A stretch of DNA of 64,000 nt from Tetranychus cinnabarinus (taxonomy: Eukaryota; Arthropoda; Arachnida; Trombidiformes; Tetranychidae). A model generated the notes under the pieces. That model worked only from the letters and a program-made list of their open reading frames with translations, had not been told where the DNA came from and did not search any database. The translations under genes and the position numbers were made by a program. The stretch lies in assembly GCA_022266195.1 (NCBI GenBank), contig WHVY01000006.1, positions 1,116,001 to 1,180,000 on the forward strand. The letters run 5' to 3'. How positions within the stretch are numbered: the first letter of the stretch is position 1; every line of letters starts with the position of its first letter. Of the stretch, positions 1 to 10,800 are shown piece by piece.

Positions 1-343
1 AAGAAACAAAAAAATTATGGTAAACAATTTTAGTTAAGAGCAAAGAGCAATTGATTTTCATTTTATCAACCACCATTAGAGTAAATGGATTCACTAAAAG
101 TGCAATCCAGTTTGAACATATGGCTATACATTCATAATACATAGTAAACCTTTAGTAATCACTAATAAACACGCTTTTACTATCTGATTAAAATAGAACG
201 ATTTATGAGATTATCACATAAAAGTGTATTTATTAAAAGGCATCATATTAAAAATAGAACGAGATCACGATTAAGAAGTGCTTATACTCTTTGTGACTAA
301 ACACATTCAGAAAATCTTAATTCATATATAAATTGTTGAGGCA
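1..343. other. Non-coding left edge
   Basis: AT-rich sequence downstream of the minus-strand gag ORF. I see no protease, reverse transcriptase or integrase reading frame, and no recognisable long terminal repeat, so nothing here continues the gag as a full retroelement. Confidence 0.5.
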
Positions 344-1558
344 TCACATTATATTTTTAAGCCAACAACCCTCAGCACTATGGCCTATTTTTTTACAATT
401 AGCGCACTGTTGCTTGAGCTTTTCTTTGTGTCTTTTTGGACTGCACTCGTTATAACTGGATGGTGGTGAATTTGAGCTACTTGACTGGCATGGTTCCTCG
501 TCTTTTTCCGAGATGCGCGGCGTTACTTCAAGTACTTCAATAATTTTATCTTCGATAGAGCCAAGATCAGTGTAATTGACGCCTTTTACTATCTCTTCGC
601 AAACGCTGCTAGGAATCGTAAGCATTAGTATTATTCCAACAGCTACAGGGTTTTCCTCGATATCAGGGCACAGGATTTTAATAGTTTCCTTAACCATGTC
701 AATGTGTTGGGTGATGTCACCATTTAGATCAAACTGCGAGTTTCTAAGTTTCGTGAAGGCTTGTAATATATCTTCGTTGGTTATTATTTGATTCACAAGT
801 TTCGTTTTGAACTCTTCATATTTTATTTTTGGGTTTTCACCAATTATGTCTTCGGCCTTTTTTTTCGCATCTCCAACCAATGAGCCTGTGAGATAATCTA
901 CCCAATCTGTCCTTGAAGGGTCAGCCATTTCCATGTGGAATTCAAGTGCTTGCAAATATTCATGAAATGATATTACTCTTTCGATTTTCTTTTCGTTTGG
1001 CCATCTCGCTGAAAGAACTTTCCTTTTAGATGCCAAGCTTCGTTTCTTTATTAAAGAATTTTCACTTTCGATTAATGATTTATCTAAATTGATCACATTT
1101 TCTGTTATACCATAAGTGTTGGTAATTATAGCTGCTTGGATGACTGGAATACCGGCTTTTACCAGTGTTTCTTTGTCCAATAATTTGATTTGCTCTGGAG
1201 ATCGTATTCCATTTTCAATGAGTTTCATCAATGTATCCTCTGTGATGCCAGCTTCTCTTAGAGACACAGCCATACGCCATGGGTCTTTAAAAAATTGGAC
1301 TTGAGAATCAGCTTGTAGAGTCTTGTTAGACAATCCTTCGTATGCTAGTTGAGTCGTGTGTGCATGAATCACTTTGTTTCGAAGAGGTTCAGTTCGATAG
1401 GTTTCTGGATTATGGATTCCCATTGTTAAGGCATGTTCTAATAACTTATCTCTTTTTAAAAAATTATAAGTTTTCATCTTGATATAATTGTTGAGGTTAA
1501 ATATTGGGCTTGTACATTCATCCGTATCCTCGCTCTCCATATTTATTTGGTTCATCAA
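344..1558 (-). CDS. Solo Gag-like protein with CCHC zinc knuckle
   Basis: An intact 404-aa reading frame. The middle part (about residues 190-345) is helical and charged and has the look of a retrotransposon Gag capsid region. Residues 385-398 form one zinc knuckle of the C-x2-C-x4-H-x4-C type (CANCKKIGHSAEGC), which in Gag proteins binds the element's RNA. It stops six residues after the knuckle, and no pol frame follows. It could be a truncated LTR retrotransposon, an element whose pol has been lost, or a domesticated gag. The frame has no stops or shifts, which argues for a recent insertion or retained function. It lies on the same strand as, and 870 bp downstream of, an orphan ABCC exon pair, so it may sit inside an old ABCC intron. 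The Gag assignment rests on the knuckle plus general character. Confidence 0.7.
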   Translation of the reverse strand: MMNQINMESEDTDECTSPIFNLNNYIKMKTYNFLKRDKLLEHALTMGIHNPETYRTEPLRNKVIHAHTTQLAYEGLSNKTLQADSQVQFFKDPWRMAVSLREAGITEDTLMKLIENGIRSPEQIKLLDKETLVKAGIPVIQAAIITNTYGITENVINLDKSLIESENSLIKKRSLASKRKVLSARWPNEKKIERVISFHEYLQALEFHMEMADPSRTDWVDYLTGSLVGDAKKKAEDIIGENPKIKYEEFKTKLVNQIITNEDILQAFTKLRNSQFDLNGDITQHIDMVKETIKILCPDIEENPVAVGIILMLTIPSSVCEEIVKGVNYTDLGSIEDKIIEVLEVTPRISEKDEEPCQSSSSNSPPSSYNECSPKRHKEKLKQQCANCKKIGHSAEGCWLKNIM

Positions 1559-2262
1559 CTATTGGTTCCAAAATAACTCGACAGTAGAAACTCGGAACTG
1601 AAGGTTGAGCTGACTTAAAACATAGAGACTAACTAAATGAGTGAAGTGTTAGAGATGACAGGAAAATACTTAATGATGAAAATCTAATTTTGAAAAGTAT
1701 ATTTACACAAGTCTTTACCAATGACATCACTTAAACTAGCCAATGATCAATAGATGAGATAGGAGAGGAATGACTGACCATAACATTATTAATAGCCTAT
1801 CCCTAACAGTTCTTTGAATGGCTAAAAACACGCTTGCAATTTTTACTCATGAATATCCTTTTTTAATATAAAACTCTATACAATAAACACTTTTATTGTC
1901 AATTGTCCATTTTTATGTTTGATTGGATTCATTGCATTTTCGAGTGGCAATCAGACAAGATGATAATGTGTAATTAGTTACATGTGTACATGATGAACGT
2001 GAACTTGGCATTACAGGAATTATGACTTAATTGTAGGAATTGTTTCTTATTGTTAACTAATAAAAGAATATAAATGAGTTGAAATCTGTACGAATTTATG
2101 ATAAGAATCTCATAAATAATGTTGTGAATTGATTAAAAGTAAGATACTTTTGGTACACAAAATTTACACTAATAATCTCAATTAAACAAACTTAAAGAGT
2201 TATAATTATTATATGTTAATCAGCAGCAAATCTAAATCAAGTGTGTTGTTATGCTTCTTGAA
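1559..2262. other. Non-coding, no feature seen
   Basis: AT-rich spacer between the gag ORF and the ABCC exon copy. No coding potential or repeat was recognised. Confidence 0.4.
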
Positions 2263-2427
2263 ATAATACAATAAAACTGCAATTTACAATCATGCAATAT
2301 ACAGTCAATATTGCTATAAAAGAGTCAAGATATTGAATAACAACTGTACTGGACTTGTTAGATGAGTACTTTGTAGCATCTTAAGAGCTTTAACCTTCAC
2401 AAGAAATAACAAATTATCTCAACTTAC
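2263..2427. repeat. 165-bp intronic block identical to 13051-13215
   Basis: This block starts at the splice donor of the orphan ABCC exon 2 and runs 165 bp into the intron. By eye it matches, base for base, the same position of the intact ABCC gene at 13051-13215. Beyond the block the two introns are unrelated, and the exon it abuts has diverged. Confidence 0.85.
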
Positions 2428-3198
2428 GAAAGAGGCAATGTTAAGTAATGGTGCATAAAAATCAGACGGAGCCGGTTGTTCGGATGATTTGAAGTATCGA
2501 TGGATGATGTTGACTAACTGGAAAACATTAATAAGTAAACATGAAATTGATAAAATTAAACGAGAGCGGTTTTGCAAATTCCAAGGAATTGGCTTCTTTT
2601 TTATCCTAGCAGTTCTTGTCAGTTCGTAAACTGAGAATAGCCATAAAAATGTTGTGGGTATCCAGTTAAGTATTGTTTGATGGAAACAGCGGGTCAATTT
2701 GGGTACTGTCGAGTTCCATGATAAATTGTAGTCCTGTAGAGTTGTCCAATCATGACCATTTGGATGCCATGAAGTTAATACATGGAAAAGAAATGAGAGA
2801 AAAATGTTATATAAAATTCCAGATGTACGAAAGGAATAACATGAAATTCTTGGACATTTGCCCGTTTGATAATTGAATGAATTTAAAGTTAACTAGTGTA
2901 ATTAAAATTACAAGGTTGTGGTTATATAAATAGTCAAGTGTCAATATCGAGACTAGATTATGTTCAATTCTTCTGATCATCAGAAGAATTGATTTTCTCA
3001 AATGAATATCGATTATTGGTTGAACATAAAAACCGAGAAATGGAAAAGATGAGCAAATTTCAAGATCAATTCCAAGAAATTGATCAAACAAGTTGATCAT
3101 GAAATGATTTTTATATCATTTAAATGTAAAAATCTATTTGTACTTACCCAAAAAGGAGAATCACCACAGAGCACTTCTAGGTTGACCTGATGATCCAT
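2428..3198 (-). pseudogene. Partial ABCC/MRP copy: first two exons only
   Basis: Two exons match exons 1 and 2 of the ABCC gene at 7876-13974. Exon 1 (3148-3198) encodes 17 residues starting MDHQVNLEVLCGDSPFW, and exon 2 (2428-2733) encodes 102 residues of the TMD0 domain. Both keep open frames, GT-AG boundaries and phase 0, and exon 2 has exactly the same length (306 bp) as its paralogue. No exon 3 or later part is visible down to position 1. A gag ORF lies where the next exons would be expected. Either the gene continues beyond the left edge with a large gag-bearing intron, or this is a truncated tandem duplicate. The clean frames mean a functional 5' end cannot be excluded. Confidence 0.75.
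2965..2991. repeat. Perfect 12-bp-arm palindrome
   Basis: The arm CAATTCTTCTGA and its exact reverse complement are separated by three bases. It lies in intron 1 of the partial ABCC copy and would form a short hairpin in the RNA. Confidence 0.8.
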
Positions 3199-4100
3199 GA
3201 TGGAATTGACTATAGCTAAATATCTTGGAAATTAAATTTATTATTGAATTTTCAACTCAAATGTCGAACTCGTGAAAAGAGTAACGAAGACTACATTAGA
3301 ATAAGTTTTCTCAACAACTGTTATAAAAATCGAAGAATGCTTCTTTACTCTTTGATTACAACTGTTACTGTTAGCAACCTATTACTCTTGCTCAGGATCA
3401 GTAATGATATAGATACTCAATCTTGATCCAGTATTTCGCGATATTAAAAAGAATCGGTATCAACCATAAAGATATCGATTATTTAATTAGAGCATTAATT
3501 AGGAGCAGCAGACAATCAAAGCATGGGTCTCTGCCGAGTTTTGCTGTCAGAGTCTCTAGTAACAGCTGAAAGCTCAATTTCTTATCAATTCTGTAATTCT
3601 TTGCCTGGTAATTTCATCAAATTATACGTTTTTTGTTATCGAGTACTTAAAGTATCGAGTATTACCAACAGGCAAAGTATCGATAATTTGGCTCACAATT
3701 TGTCAGTAAAAAATATCAGGGAAACACAGAGAGAGTATCTGAGTACACACTCACTTGATATTCAAGAGCAATATGATCCTCTTAAGTCTGTCAATTCAAA
3801 TTGTATTGCTGAACGTTTTAGTTGAAGCTTGAAACTTGGATCGACAGTTGTTCAGCAGTAACTTGAAAGTAGCTTATGTTCAGAGAGTACTAATCACTGA
3901 AAATTAAATGTAAAATTAATTGAAATAATTAAGAAAATTAACATGAATGGAAAAATGAAAATTATCATTCATAAGAAATGGCATCAATGCAGCTTGGCGA
4001 GTTTAATTTACTAATTGTAAATAAAACTCTTATTTCATCGACAAAGATTTCATCGGGTCTCGATAAAAAACCAAAATAAGACCAAACCAATGTAAAGGAC
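3199..4100. other. Upstream region of the partial ABCC copy
   Basis: Short ORFs occur here on both strands, but none has recognisable domains, splice structure or codon bias. I treat the region as non-coding, including the promoter side of the minus-strand ABCC copy. Confidence 0.4.
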
Positions 4101-4109
4101 AAAAGTTTT

Positions 4110-4878
4110 TTTCTTTCGAGTTAAGAGTTGAGACTTTGTGAGTTTGTCGGGTCATAAAAACTGAGTCCATTAATGATATTGAAAAAATCCTTTTCCGATC
4201 GACAGTTAAAATTAAAGTTGAAATCTCGATCGCTTTTTGTACACTTATTGAACCAGATTTTTTCATCAAAATCATTTTCTGATGTTCAATTTTTGAACTC
4301 CAAAAAATGTACTTTTTCGCGAAATCAGATTTTCTGTTTTTGTACAACAAATCACTCGATTTTCAGTTAAAACCACCACTTTCTGGGACTGTAAAAGTTC
4401 GAGAGCTGAAACTCATTTTTCATGAAATTCATGAGTAAACATAATGAGTCGAACATTTTTTCGATTATCCAATAATTTTGACTTTTTTGATATTTTCGCT
4501 TAAAGTTTTAATACCAAATCAAGAGAACTGCTGATAAATCGAAAGAAGGAGTTTCAGTTCTCTAACTTTTACAGTCGCAGAGAGCAGTCAATTTAACCAA
4601 AAGTCGAGTGAACTGTTGTACAAAAAAGAAAATTAATTTCGCGAATAACGACATTGTCTGGTTGGACATCTAAAGTTACACCAGAAAAATGAGTTCCATG
4701 AAAAATCTATACATGTTAATAATAATTGAACAAAATATTTGCGCACAGGAACAAAAGGCGAACGAAATTTCAACTTTAACCTCAATTTGCTGTTTTAACT
4801 GTTCATCGAAGAAATTAGTACTAATGGACTCAGTTTTCAGGCCCCCAAGAAGTTCCTACTCTTAACTCGAATGTCCCA
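4110..4878. mobile_element. Foldback-type inverted-repeat element
   Basis: Two long imperfect inverted arms, about 4110-4416 and 4547-4878, flank a loop of about 130 bp. Matching blocks occur in order. Examples are AAAACTGAGTCCATTA near 4156 against its complement near 4834, the pair around TTTTTGTACAACA (near 4336 and 4618), and a 26-bp block near 4390 against 4548 with two or three mismatches. There is no coding region. The layout fits a foldback element or a MITE with long arms. A diverged relative lies at 22310-22620. Confidence 0.6.
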
Positions 4879-4939
4879 CCTTTTGTATTATATAACTGAC
4901 AACCCTTCTTGACTAACAATCACTGAAAGACACTCAAAA

Positions 4940-5127
4940 AGACATTGAGTCTTATTTTTCATTATTTTTATCAACAAGATTGTTCTCTCATCATTTTAAT
5001 GTCATTTGTTTATCACACTAATTAATCTGGTTAATCGCGATAAAATGATTTTCTCATCAAAAGGTGCAAAACAAGTTAAAAAACAGGTATTAGTTATTAA
5101 TAACTTTTTGAATAAACCAAAATGGAC
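4940..5127 (+). repeat. Dispersed repeat, copy 1
   Basis: This block has a direct counterpart at 24041-24217, with roughly 90% identity by eye over the first 150 bp. It carries no coding region, so it is probably an old non-autonomous element. Confidence 0.7.
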
Positions 5128-6780
5128 CAAAATTCCCAATTCAAATTATAAAATTAAGCTAAAGTTGGTGCCATTTTTTATTGCTCACACATTGTCTGCC
5201 TAACCTAATGTCAAAAATTGTAATCGAGAAAACTTTTTGCGTTTACTCTGAGAGTTGGTCAAATGAGGCTGAGATCAAATTTTAAAACCTAATTGCATAT
5301 GGAAATGCGTGAATTATTAATAATTGAATTAAAGCTAACTTTACCAAAATCAACCAAACAATTACCTGAAGTTTGAATTTGGCCCTATGATTACTCCTTA
5401 CTGCACAGTATTTTCAAGGCAAAAAAGTTATCTCTGTCTGCCATCCAACAAATATCTTATAAGTATTATTAGTGATCTGATAAGGTGCGAAATTTCAGTG
5501 ATAATGTGTTAAAAGAAGGCGTTTTGAATTGTGCAAAAGATAGTCACTGGTACACAAGAACTGAAGCAATCGCTAACATCAACAATACTCAGAAAGCAAA
5601 TCAGATTTGTAATGAAAAGATGTCTATTTATGATACATTTATGATTATTTATGATAGTTTATCACTTTAGCAAAGTTGGGTGCTTGATAAACGCACCCAA
5701 TCTGGCATGCTCAAGATCGTTAGCGAAATCTATTTCTCGTGAAAGGTCGATTTCAGAATAAATCTTTCGTAATTATAAGTGTATACAACCTGTGTCTAGA
5801 AATTGTTGGAAAAAGCGAGATTTAGTTATAGTTCGATTTTTAGGAGCTAAACAGATGAAAAGTTGCAACTTGCAGGGGCGATACATACTTTGCATTATGG
5901 TTGATATCTTATGCAAGTTTTGATCATTTCCGAAAAGTATTTCAGTGCTTATTAGCTAATTTATAATCCACCGGGCTCATTATTTTTCAAAAAAAATTAA
6001 CTCTAAATGGACTTTCGATTCCAAATTACTCTAATCACTCTGCAAATCCTGAAATCTGTCCGATTGAGATGTTTTGGTTAAACAAAAGTGTTGATTGAAT
6101 AATTCACTGACATTATCTGAGTTATTGTACCTCGAAAGATGTTATTTATTACACTCTAATATAATTGAACCAAACAGGTCATATGAAATAAAAGTGAATT
6201 CATATTCTTCAATGATTTCTCGAAAATTCTGCAATTATCTTTTGCTCTCCGTTCAAGCTCAAAAGAGTTTTTATTTGTTACTCGTTTTTTCTAGCAAATC
6301 GTGCCTGATTGGCAACCCTACAGAATGTATTTGGTTCGTGTAGATAACATTTGCTTTAAAGCTAAATGAAGTCTGACGATTGGGTTTTAGTAAGTTTAAT
6401 AATTTAATCACTATGTGTGAGGCCTACGTTATAGATTTAAATAGGATGTTTGGTGATTGAAGAAATCTGATTATTTTCCATTGAAATTAGGTGATTTATC
6501 AATTGTTATAATGATACTTAAAACCCTTGCTAATATGATTGCAATACTCTGATTTATAATTTTAATATATTTTTGACAACGCTTATGAATTAATTGATAA
6601 GTTAATGGTTAACTGCATTCCTCATGATTTTCATTCGTTAATTGTTTCATCATAATTATTTGCTTTTGCAACTAAACTGTTGCTCGATAATTTGTAAGCT
6701 AATAGGCGTAAATGGAATCACAAGATAACTCCGTGTCCGGTATGAAACCACACCAGTTTCAAACTGAATACCTTTTTTGC
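5128..6780. other. Non-coding, no feature seen
   Basis: ORFs of 60-80 codons occur here, but none has a recognisable domain or splice structure. I do not support any gene. Confidence 0.4.
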
Positions 6781-6788
6781 TATAAATA
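6781..6788 (+). promoter_or_regulatory. Candidate TATA box
   Basis: TATAAATA lies about 135 bp upstream of the start codon at 6924. It would place a transcription start near 6810, giving a leader of about 110 bases. This is a motif match only. Confidence 0.35.
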
Positions 6789-6923
6789 AAGTCACATTCA
6801 TTAGCTATTCATCCACAAAAAATCCCGCGTTTATTTGCTATACTTCAACAAATAAAGCTCATTACTCCGACTACTTTTCATTTGATTTGTTTTTGTTATA
6901 AAATCTGTTTTCAATCGTGAAAA

Positions 6924-7659
6924 ATGAATTCCATAGTTTTGATTGTTTGTCTATTTATCAACTTCTCGGATGGATCTGTGATCAATTGTGAAAATGGTTG
7001 CTTGGATAGGCCGATAATGCTCAGTTCAAAGAGTCTATTTAAATTCAAAATATATACATTGGCAACTGATCCCAAATTAAACGGAACTCAATTCACTTTG
7101 GAAAGAAGTGGTTCACAAGCAAGAATAGTTAATATCAATCTTAATGATACAAAAAGCTCGCTTACAATAGTTGGTCAATGTGATTTCGGTAATTCGTTGG
7201 TTGACGGTTTCATTATTTCAAATAAACAAAAATATCTATTAAGCCCTCCACTGGATAAAAAAAGCAAGAGCATCGGTAACGATAGATGTTCGTGGTTGTT
7301 ACCTTTGAATGTAACAAACCCGATAACCAAGAATCAATACCCAACTAGAAACGCGACTTATTGGATGCAAGTACAGTCTTTTCACGTATAAGTTGCATAA
7401 AAAAATAAGCGCCATCTCTCTTAATTTTAATTAATTCCCCTTTCTTTTCTAGTAAAAAATTGTCCAGAGAGGGGAATTAATTAAAATTAAGAGAGATGGC
7501 GCTTATTTTTTTATGCAACTTATACGTGAAAAGACTGTAGTAGCTGATGGTGACGTTGTTTTGGAGGACAAAGATTTCAGTCTATCATTCGCACCATCAA
7601 CATTTGGAAATCTTCTGACGACTATATTTATGATCTTATTAAGTTGGGTCATCAGTTGA
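6924..7659 (+). CDS. Small secreted, possibly GPI-anchored protein
   Basis: Two exons, 6924-7385 and 7534-7659, join in frame (GT-AG) to give 195 aa. The N-terminus (MNSIVLIVCLFINFSDGSV) is a signal peptide. The body has Cys residues near 24, 28, 88 and 118 and several N-x-S/T sites. The last residues form a hydrophobic tail of about 20 aa (LLTTIFMILLSWVIS) ending without a cytoplasmic part, as in GPI-anchored surface proteins. Without splicing, the frame stops inside the intron after 155 codons and loses this tail. The tail is the main argument for the spliced model. The 148-bp intron is nearly all a perfect hairpin. A polyadenylation signal AATAAA lies at 7732-7737. I do not recognise the family, so the function is unknown. 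Confidence 0.65.
7372..7539. repeat. Perfect 69-bp inverted repeat in an intron
   Basis: The arms 7372-7440 and 7471-7539 are exact reverse complements (69 of 69 by eye), separated by a 30-bp loop. The arms cover almost the whole intron 7386-7533 and include the last 14 bases of exon 1 and the first 6 bases of exon 2. Confidence 0.95.
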
Positions 7660-7875
7660 AAATTTCATACTTCTCTCATGGAATTGGATTGAAAAAAATT
7701 TGAAATGTTGTTGGTTTTTCTGATTTTAAAGAATAAATGATTTATTTTTAAATGCTTTAAATTATTCCAGAGTCTTTATAACAAAACTTATACTATCAAA
7801 TTTAATTGATACACAGAAAAAATATTTGAAAAATTAATATTGTTACAAACAAAAAAATACTATACAAAAACAAAA

Positions 7876-10800
7876 TCACAAAACAAGATTTGCTTCTTTG
7901 GCTAATGAATAGAAAATTGAATCTTTTTTATCCAACAATGCTTCAGGTGTATCAAATTCAGCAACTTTTCCTTTATCAAGAACCAAAACTCTGTCAGAAT
8001 CCATTATTGTATTTAATCGATGGGCAATCGTTAAAATTGTACAATCTTTGAATTCACTACGAATTGTTTTTTGAATCAGTGAATCAGTTTCCAAATCAAT
8101 TGCAGCAGTAGCTTCATCGAGAACTATCAATCAAAAGAAAACAAAAAATATTGGAATTAGATATTGAATATTGAATTAAACACTTTGAATATGAATAAAA
8201 TAAGACGCAATACTTACATAAAATTTTTGGTTTTTTAAGCAAAGCTCTTGCTAAACATAAAAGTTGCCTTTGACCAACACTTAAATTTTTACCTTCTTCA
8301 GCAATTGAATAATCAAGACCTTCACCGGTATTTGATACAAAATCTTTTAGATGTGCATGAGATAGAGCATCCCATATTTCATTATCAGAATATATGTTAA
8401 ATGGATCAAGATTAAATCTTAATTTACCACCAAAAAGAACTGGATCTTGAGGTATAATTGCTAGACGAGATCTCAGTGGGTGTAAAGGTAAATCACTGAT
8501 ATTGTATTGATCAATAAAAATATTTCCTCCAGCAGGTTCAATTAATCTGAATAATGATAATGTTACTGTTGATTTACCGGCACCAGTTCTACCAACAATT
8601 CCAATTTTCTCCTTTGATTTAATATCTGCTGTTATACCTTTTAAAACTAATTCAGTTCCTTCTCTATAACGAGTCTCGTAATTATTAAATTTAATAGATC
8701 CTTTTTCAGGCCAACTATCATCTGGTTTAACTTTAGCTTCATACCAATCAGCTTCACTTTGTATCTTACAGTATTCCAGTATTCGTTCAACAGCCACAAT
8801 ATTAGTTTCTAACTCGGACGACATTCGAACCAGCCAATTCAATGTAGCTGTGATGCTCAAGGCATACGAAACAGAAAGACCGACTGTCCCACTATCAAGT
8901 TGCTTTCGTGAAAGGACAGCAAATAATGCAGCAAATAATAAAATCATGTTTCCACAGAATTCCAGTCTTATTCCTAGCCATCGATTTGCGATCGCATTCG
9001 GATAATAACAACATAGATTATGGTCAACTTTATCTGCTGATTCTTGAATGAATCTATCGGAAACATCAAATGCTCTTATAGTACTGACTCCATTCAAAGT
9101 TTCTCCAAAATGTGAGTAAATCGGAGATCGAGTGACAGATTCAAGTCTCTTGAGTTGACGAGATGAGGCGACATAGATACGTTGAATAAATGCATAAACA
9201 CAACAGATTGGAACGAGAGCAATGATGAACAGAGGAGTACTGTATGAAATTATCACGAAAGTGGATAACACTTGAAAGAAACACAATAACCAAGACCTGG
9301 AAGTAATGTAATTGAATATACATTTAGATATATATCAATAATATGAAAGTTAATTTGAGAAATAGATTATCTTAATCTGATTATTACCTTAGGTTTTGAG
9401 GAATAATTGAATCAACAGTATCAATATCTTTTGAAAACCTATTGACAATTCTCCCAGTTGGGGTTGTATCAAAAAATGACATTGGTGAACGAAAAATTTG
9501 ATACAATAAGTCTCGATGAAAACCAACTGAAGCCCGAATAGTACCAACAACGAGTAACCAAGAGCCAATAAAGGTAACAATACCTAAAATTAATAAAAAG
9601 ATTATGAAATTAATCGTTCAAGAAAACTCGATATTAATAAATAACACGTTACCTTGTCCGAGACCAAGGGCTCCATAAACTTCGAGTCTCATTTTGGTGT
9701 GATCTAAGGTATAGTTAGCATTGTCCGAATCACTTGTCCAAGATGATAGCCACACATTGGAGCCAAGCGAGAAACCATTTGAAGTGATCAAGGAAAGGAT
9801 TATCATAATGAACCACAAGACGGAAACCATTTTGAAATATTCAAAATAAACTGCCCACCGGACTTTACCCGTTTCAGCTGTTTCAATTTCAATTAATTTT
9901 TTATTTTTGTTTTCAACTGGAGCTGATGAAGTAGACTCTTTTAGACTTTCCTTTCTGTCTAAGGATTCATTAAACGATTCTTCAATTTCCTCTTGTTCAG
10001 CAGCACGATTTGTGAATTGTTCAACTAATTCTGAGAAATCACCTTTCGAATCCATCAGCTCTTTGAATGTACCAGTTTCACTTATTTTACCATTGGTAAG
10101 AACATAAATACTATCGACTTTGGATAAAATATCCAATTTGTTTGTGACTAGAACTCGTGTTTTATTCCGAAGAAGGCCACTTTTTGAACTAAGCACATTT
10201 TTAAATATATGTTTAGCCACATGAGCATCAACGGCACTCAATGGATCATCTAATATGTACAGATCAGAATCACTGTAACACGCTCTTGCTAAACTAACTC
10301 TTTGCTTTTGTCCACCTGAAAGATTGATACCTTTCTCACCAATTTCAGTTTCATCACCTCCAGGTAAATAAGCTAAATCTGGTCCAAGAGCACAAGCTGC
10401 TATTACTTTATCATATTTAGTTTTATCAAAAGGTTTACCAAATAAAATATTATCTCGAAGTGTTGCATTTTGTATCCAAGCTTGTTGAGCGACATATGCT
10501 ATCCTTAGTTTACCATTAATATTGATTCGACCTTTGACTTTTTCCATTTCACCCAATATTGCACTTAATAATGAACTTTTTCCAGAGCCGACTGAGCCTA
10601 CGATAGCCACGAATGAGCCGGTTTTAACTCTTATGTTGATCTTTTGTAATGTTGGTTCATCATTGAGTAATGCAGTAGATATTTCACCATTTTCGTTTAC
10701 ATCAACTTCGACCTTTCTTGGTTTCTTGAATAAAAATCTGCGCTTTGTCTTTGCGTCCTTTTTTTCTTCTATTTTCTTTCCCCATTTAAAGCAAGCGTCT

